The translations under genes and the position numbers were made by a program. Under the pieces are notes generated by a model. The model worked only from the letters and a program-made list of their open reading frames with translations. It made no database searches and had not been told where the DNA came from. A stretch of DNA of 13,463 bases from Methanomicrobiales archaeon (GTDB taxonomy: Archaea; Halobacteriota; Methanomicrobia; Methanomicrobiales; JACTUA01): assembly GCA_028678555.1 (NCBI GenBank), contig JAJRDF010000013.1:1-13463 (forward strand). Direction: 5' to 3'. Positions 13,257 through 13,463 of the stretch are shown here, one piece after another; positions within the stretch are counted from its first letter, which is position 1; each line of letters opens with the position of its first letter.

Positions 13257-13463
13257 GGCGGCATCCCGCATTCTGCCGTGGCCCCTACTGCGGCTCCATC
13301 GGTTCGCTATGATTGCGGAGCGAATGGCTTACTGGATTTCTGACTACTACTGGGACGCTCTCGAGGGCTCCGCCGGGGCTCCGCCCCCGCCGCGTGGGCA
13401 CCCCCCGCCGGTGTGCCGGGAACCGTGGATCTCCTGTTCTGGTTGCCGACTTGGCGTCCCATC
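13257..13463. other. Non-coding tail of the window
   Basis: No gene is supported in these 207 nt. Besides repeat R2 copy 2 there is a short inverted repeat, TTCGCT (13303-13308) and AGCGAA (13319-13324) with a 10-nt loop, of uncertain meaning. No TATA box or T-rich terminator stands out. Confidence 0.5.
13354..13412. repeat. GC-rich dispersed repeat, family R2 copy 2
   Basis: This block has the word order of the copy at 1909-1962: GACGCTCTCGAGG, a hairpin (GGGGC 13375-13379, TCC loop, GCCCC 13383-13387), then CCCCCGCCGCGTGGGC, a C-run and CCGGT. Hairpin sequence differs from copy 1 but pairing is preserved. It lies about 100 nt after the last gene of the glycan locus, so the two copies bracket the locus in direct orientation. 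Confidence 0.65.

Noticed and set aside
11802..13271. 489-aa open frame on the - strand
   Set aside because: It is antisense to the Nudix and Gmd-like genes, which carry complete family motifs. No motif or ribosome site supports it.
13257..13463. Insertion sequence or attachment site at the right end
   Set aside because: There is no transposase or integrase fragment, no tRNA gene and no target duplication visible; only the R2 repeat and a weak inverted repeat.

Overview
The window is high-GC DNA with every convincing gene on the + strand. It most likely comes from a euryarchaeal methanogen of the Methanomicrobiales type (Methanoculleus- or Methanofollis-like). This is an inference, not a database match. 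It rests on A/T-only TATA boxes about 25-30 nt ahead of start codons in otherwise GC-rich DNA (2118-2125, 8995-9002), apparently leaderless or very short-leader starts, GGTGA/GGAG ribosome sites inside operons, and GC-rich hairpin repeats between transcription units.

Layout. At 1-60 there is a GC-rich hairpin repeat. At 150-1848 an unrecognised small acidic gene is followed by an M20-family metallopeptidase/deacylase (ArgE/DapE type), probably as a two-gene operon. At 1849-2153 an intergenic region carries two repeat elements and a TATA promoter. From 2154 to 13256 there is one long surface-glycan or glycoprotein locus. In order it holds a GT-C membrane glycosyltransferase; a GT2 (DPM1-like)-GtrA fusion with a tandem-repeat N terminus; a GDP-mannose 4,6-dehydratase (gmd); a small cupin; a DegT/DnrJ/EryC1 aminotransferase resembling GDP-perosamine synthase; a small SMR/EamA-type (ArnE/F-like) membrane protein; a second DPM1-like GT2; a second GT-C-like membrane protein; a TylC3/NovU-type sugar C-methyltransferase; a Nudix hydrolase resembling GDP-mannose mannosyl hydrolase; and a second Gmd-like protein with an altered active site. 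From 13257 to the end there is non-coding DNA with another copy of one repeat family.

How the genes fit together. Gmd followed by the aminotransferase would convert GDP-mannose to GDP-4-keto-6-deoxymannose and then GDP-perosamine or a close relative. The cupin sits between them. The GT2 proteins would load sugars onto a dolichyl/polyprenyl phosphate carrier. The GtrA domain and the SMR-like protein are candidates to flip the lipid-linked sugar. The two GT-C proteins would use it on the outer face of the membrane. The locus thus appears to contain two parallel lipid-phosphate-sugar modules, one Gtr-like (GT-C plus GT2-GtrA) and one Arn-like (SMR plus GT2 plus GT-C), around a nucleotide-sugar pathway. 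The last three genes (C-methyltransferase, Nudix, Gmd-like) overlap by ATGA junctions and look like a co-translated cassette for a modified, possibly C-branched, GDP-sugar.

No RNA genes, CRISPR arrays, transposases or phage genes were seen.
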